From Halisarca cf. caerulea (lineage: Eukaryota > Porifera > Demospongiae > Chondrillida > Halisarcidae), in the NCBI GenBank assembly GCA_963170055.1, contig CAUJGJ010000085.1, positions 1,037,701-1,047,700 of the forward strand: a DNA stretch of 10,000 bases, written 5' to 3'. This document shows, piece after piece, positions 1 through 10,000 of this stretch. How positions within the stretch are numbered: position 1 is the stretch's first letter; each line of letters begins with the position of its first letter. The notes beneath the pieces are model-generated. The model saw only the letters and a list, made by a program, of their open reading frames with translations, was not told the origin of the DNA and did no database searches. Both the position numbers and the translations under genes were made by a program.

Positions 1-119
1 GAGTGTCTCTTAGTATACTTTATATTAGTAGGATGACTGTACCTCATAAGATGGTTGGATTATAGAGAATGTCAGATTATACGTGTATAGAAGTGTTGGA
101 TTATAGAGATTTTCCACTG
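1..119. mobile_element. End of a TA-flanked MITE
   Basis: The segment repeats the unit TTGGATTATAGAGA (55-68 and 96-109) and ends ...TTTTCCACTG followed by TA at 120-121. Read from the other strand, this is CAGTGGAAAATCTCTATAATCC, a typical mariner/pogo-like terminus. Positions 32-84 match 5467-5523 (about 80 percent by eye), so both are copies of one family. The other end lies outside the window. Confidence 0.6.
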
Positions 120-198
120 TATATATGTACATGTAATATATGCAGCAAAGATGTTAACAACAGACAGTTGTTTACATTATCATTACACACTTACGTAC

Positions 199-9365
<9,167 letters not shown>

Positions 9366-9442
9366 CTACAAAAGAATAACAATAATTCTATCATGCATGA
9401 TTGCTAATGCGTACGTATGTATATAGGAATTTTGCAAGTGAT

Positions 9443-9476
<34 letters not shown>

Positions 9477-9485
9477 TGTGTGTGT

Positions 9486-9557
<72 letters not shown>
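9443..9557. repeat. (GT)n microsatellite
   Basis: GT repeat with two TATG interruptions (near 9469 and 9489), pure for the last 65 bases or so; CA in the transcript, about 78 bases upstream of the acceptor of exon 9153-9365. Confidence 0.98.
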
Positions 9558-9559
<2 letters not shown>

Positions 9560-9650
9560 ATAATTATTGTACATACAGGTATAGACCTCTGTGCATACGT
9601 ACGTAATTATAGCATAAATCTGAGTTAGTAGTACTTCTGATTCAGCAATA

Positions 9651-9826
9651 CAGTGGGACCCTCTACTCTGGACACCTCAGTACCAGAAAGGACTGTTCTG
9701 ATTATTGAGATGCCTCATTTCAGGGGTTGAAGATGTATACTATGGCAAAGACTAATATAATAAATCATAATTTGGTTCCAGTGGCATGTGTCCATACTAG
9801 AGGGGTGTCTGCAGTTCAGGGGCCTG
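9651..9826. mobile_element. 176-bp MITE with CAG...CTG ends and TA duplication
   Basis: It starts CAGTGGGACCCTCTACTC after TA (9649-9650) and ends GGGGCCTG before TA (9827-9828). The inverse of the right end shares ACTG(C/G)(A/G)GACACC and TCTAGTA-like stretches with the left, giving imperfect inverted repeats of about 40 bp. CAG ends with a TA duplication are typical of mariner/pogo-type non-autonomous elements. Confidence 0.65.
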
Positions 9827-10000
9827 TATGAATTCAATTAAGTGGTTCCACTTTTCAATAATCTGACCATGTATTCTATGAATCACATCAGACCTGGTAA
9901 TCTGGCAGCAGTTTAAGGTCCAAAAATGGTTTTGAATTAAATTTATTAATTATTACAACACAACTGACTGTAGTCCACATAATTTTTAGCAAACATACTT

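Larger units (their letters stand above)
9366..10000. other. Upstream intron or 5' flank, no gene seen
   Basis: About 635 bp upstream of the first visible exon, holding a (GT)n tract and a MITE. No exon with start codon and donor, TATA-type promoter or CpG-rich stretch is recognisable. The next exon upstream is probably beyond the window. Confidence 0.65.

Overview
The window is eukaryotic and reads as one long, intron-rich gene on the minus strand. It is a cytoplasmic tyrosine-kinase-family gene of Csk (C-terminal Src kinase) type. Thirteen exons join in frame with GT-AG boundaries and give about 723 residues, with both ends of the gene outside the window. A gene of this family, together with very long dinucleotide microsatellites, many short inverted-repeat (MITE-like) elements and introns of roughly 100-1130 bp, points to an animal or close relative. 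The frequent ACGTACGT and TGCATGCA steps fit my impression of demosponge genomes, but that placement is a guess.

In transcript order (high to low coordinate) the gene encodes: a charged, proline-rich N-terminal segment (9365-9153); an SH3 domain split over three exons (8924-8859, 8454-8401, 7407-7256); a first SH2 domain (6849-6730, 5946-5744); a kinase domain (5645-5580, 4827-4509, 3593-3440, 2874-2788, 1656 to about 1500); an 80-residue basic, proline-containing linker (rest of the 1656-1259 exon); and a second, strongly Csk-like SH2 domain (769-650, 416-199). The gene probably continues past position 1.

Two points stand out. First, the kinase domain has lost all three core catalytic signatures while keeping the fold: the VAVK lysine is Gln, HRD is HKS, DFG is GFS, and the glycine loop is degenerate. 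It is a pseudokinase by sequence. Second, an SH2 domain follows the kinase domain. Its first exon has the same length (120 nt) and the same intron phases as that of the first SH2, which suggests an SH2(-kinase) module was duplicated within one gene. The expected full architecture is SH3-SH2-pseudokinase-SH2-(kinase?). That would be a Csk-family analogue of the pseudokinase-kinase tandem in JAKs, but the last domain is not in this window.

The introns and flanks are full of repeats: seven main (GT)n/(CA)n tracts, one (TA)n tract, an eight-unit 16-bp minisatellite, a perfect 28-bp-arm palindrome, several TA-flanked MITEs sharing a TTATCCGA-like terminal core, and a 519-bp hAT-like element. The 8-bp target duplication of that last element is exactly the first eight intron bases of a splice donor. 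I see no gene on the plus strand and no RNA gene, promoter or polyadenylation site that I can support.
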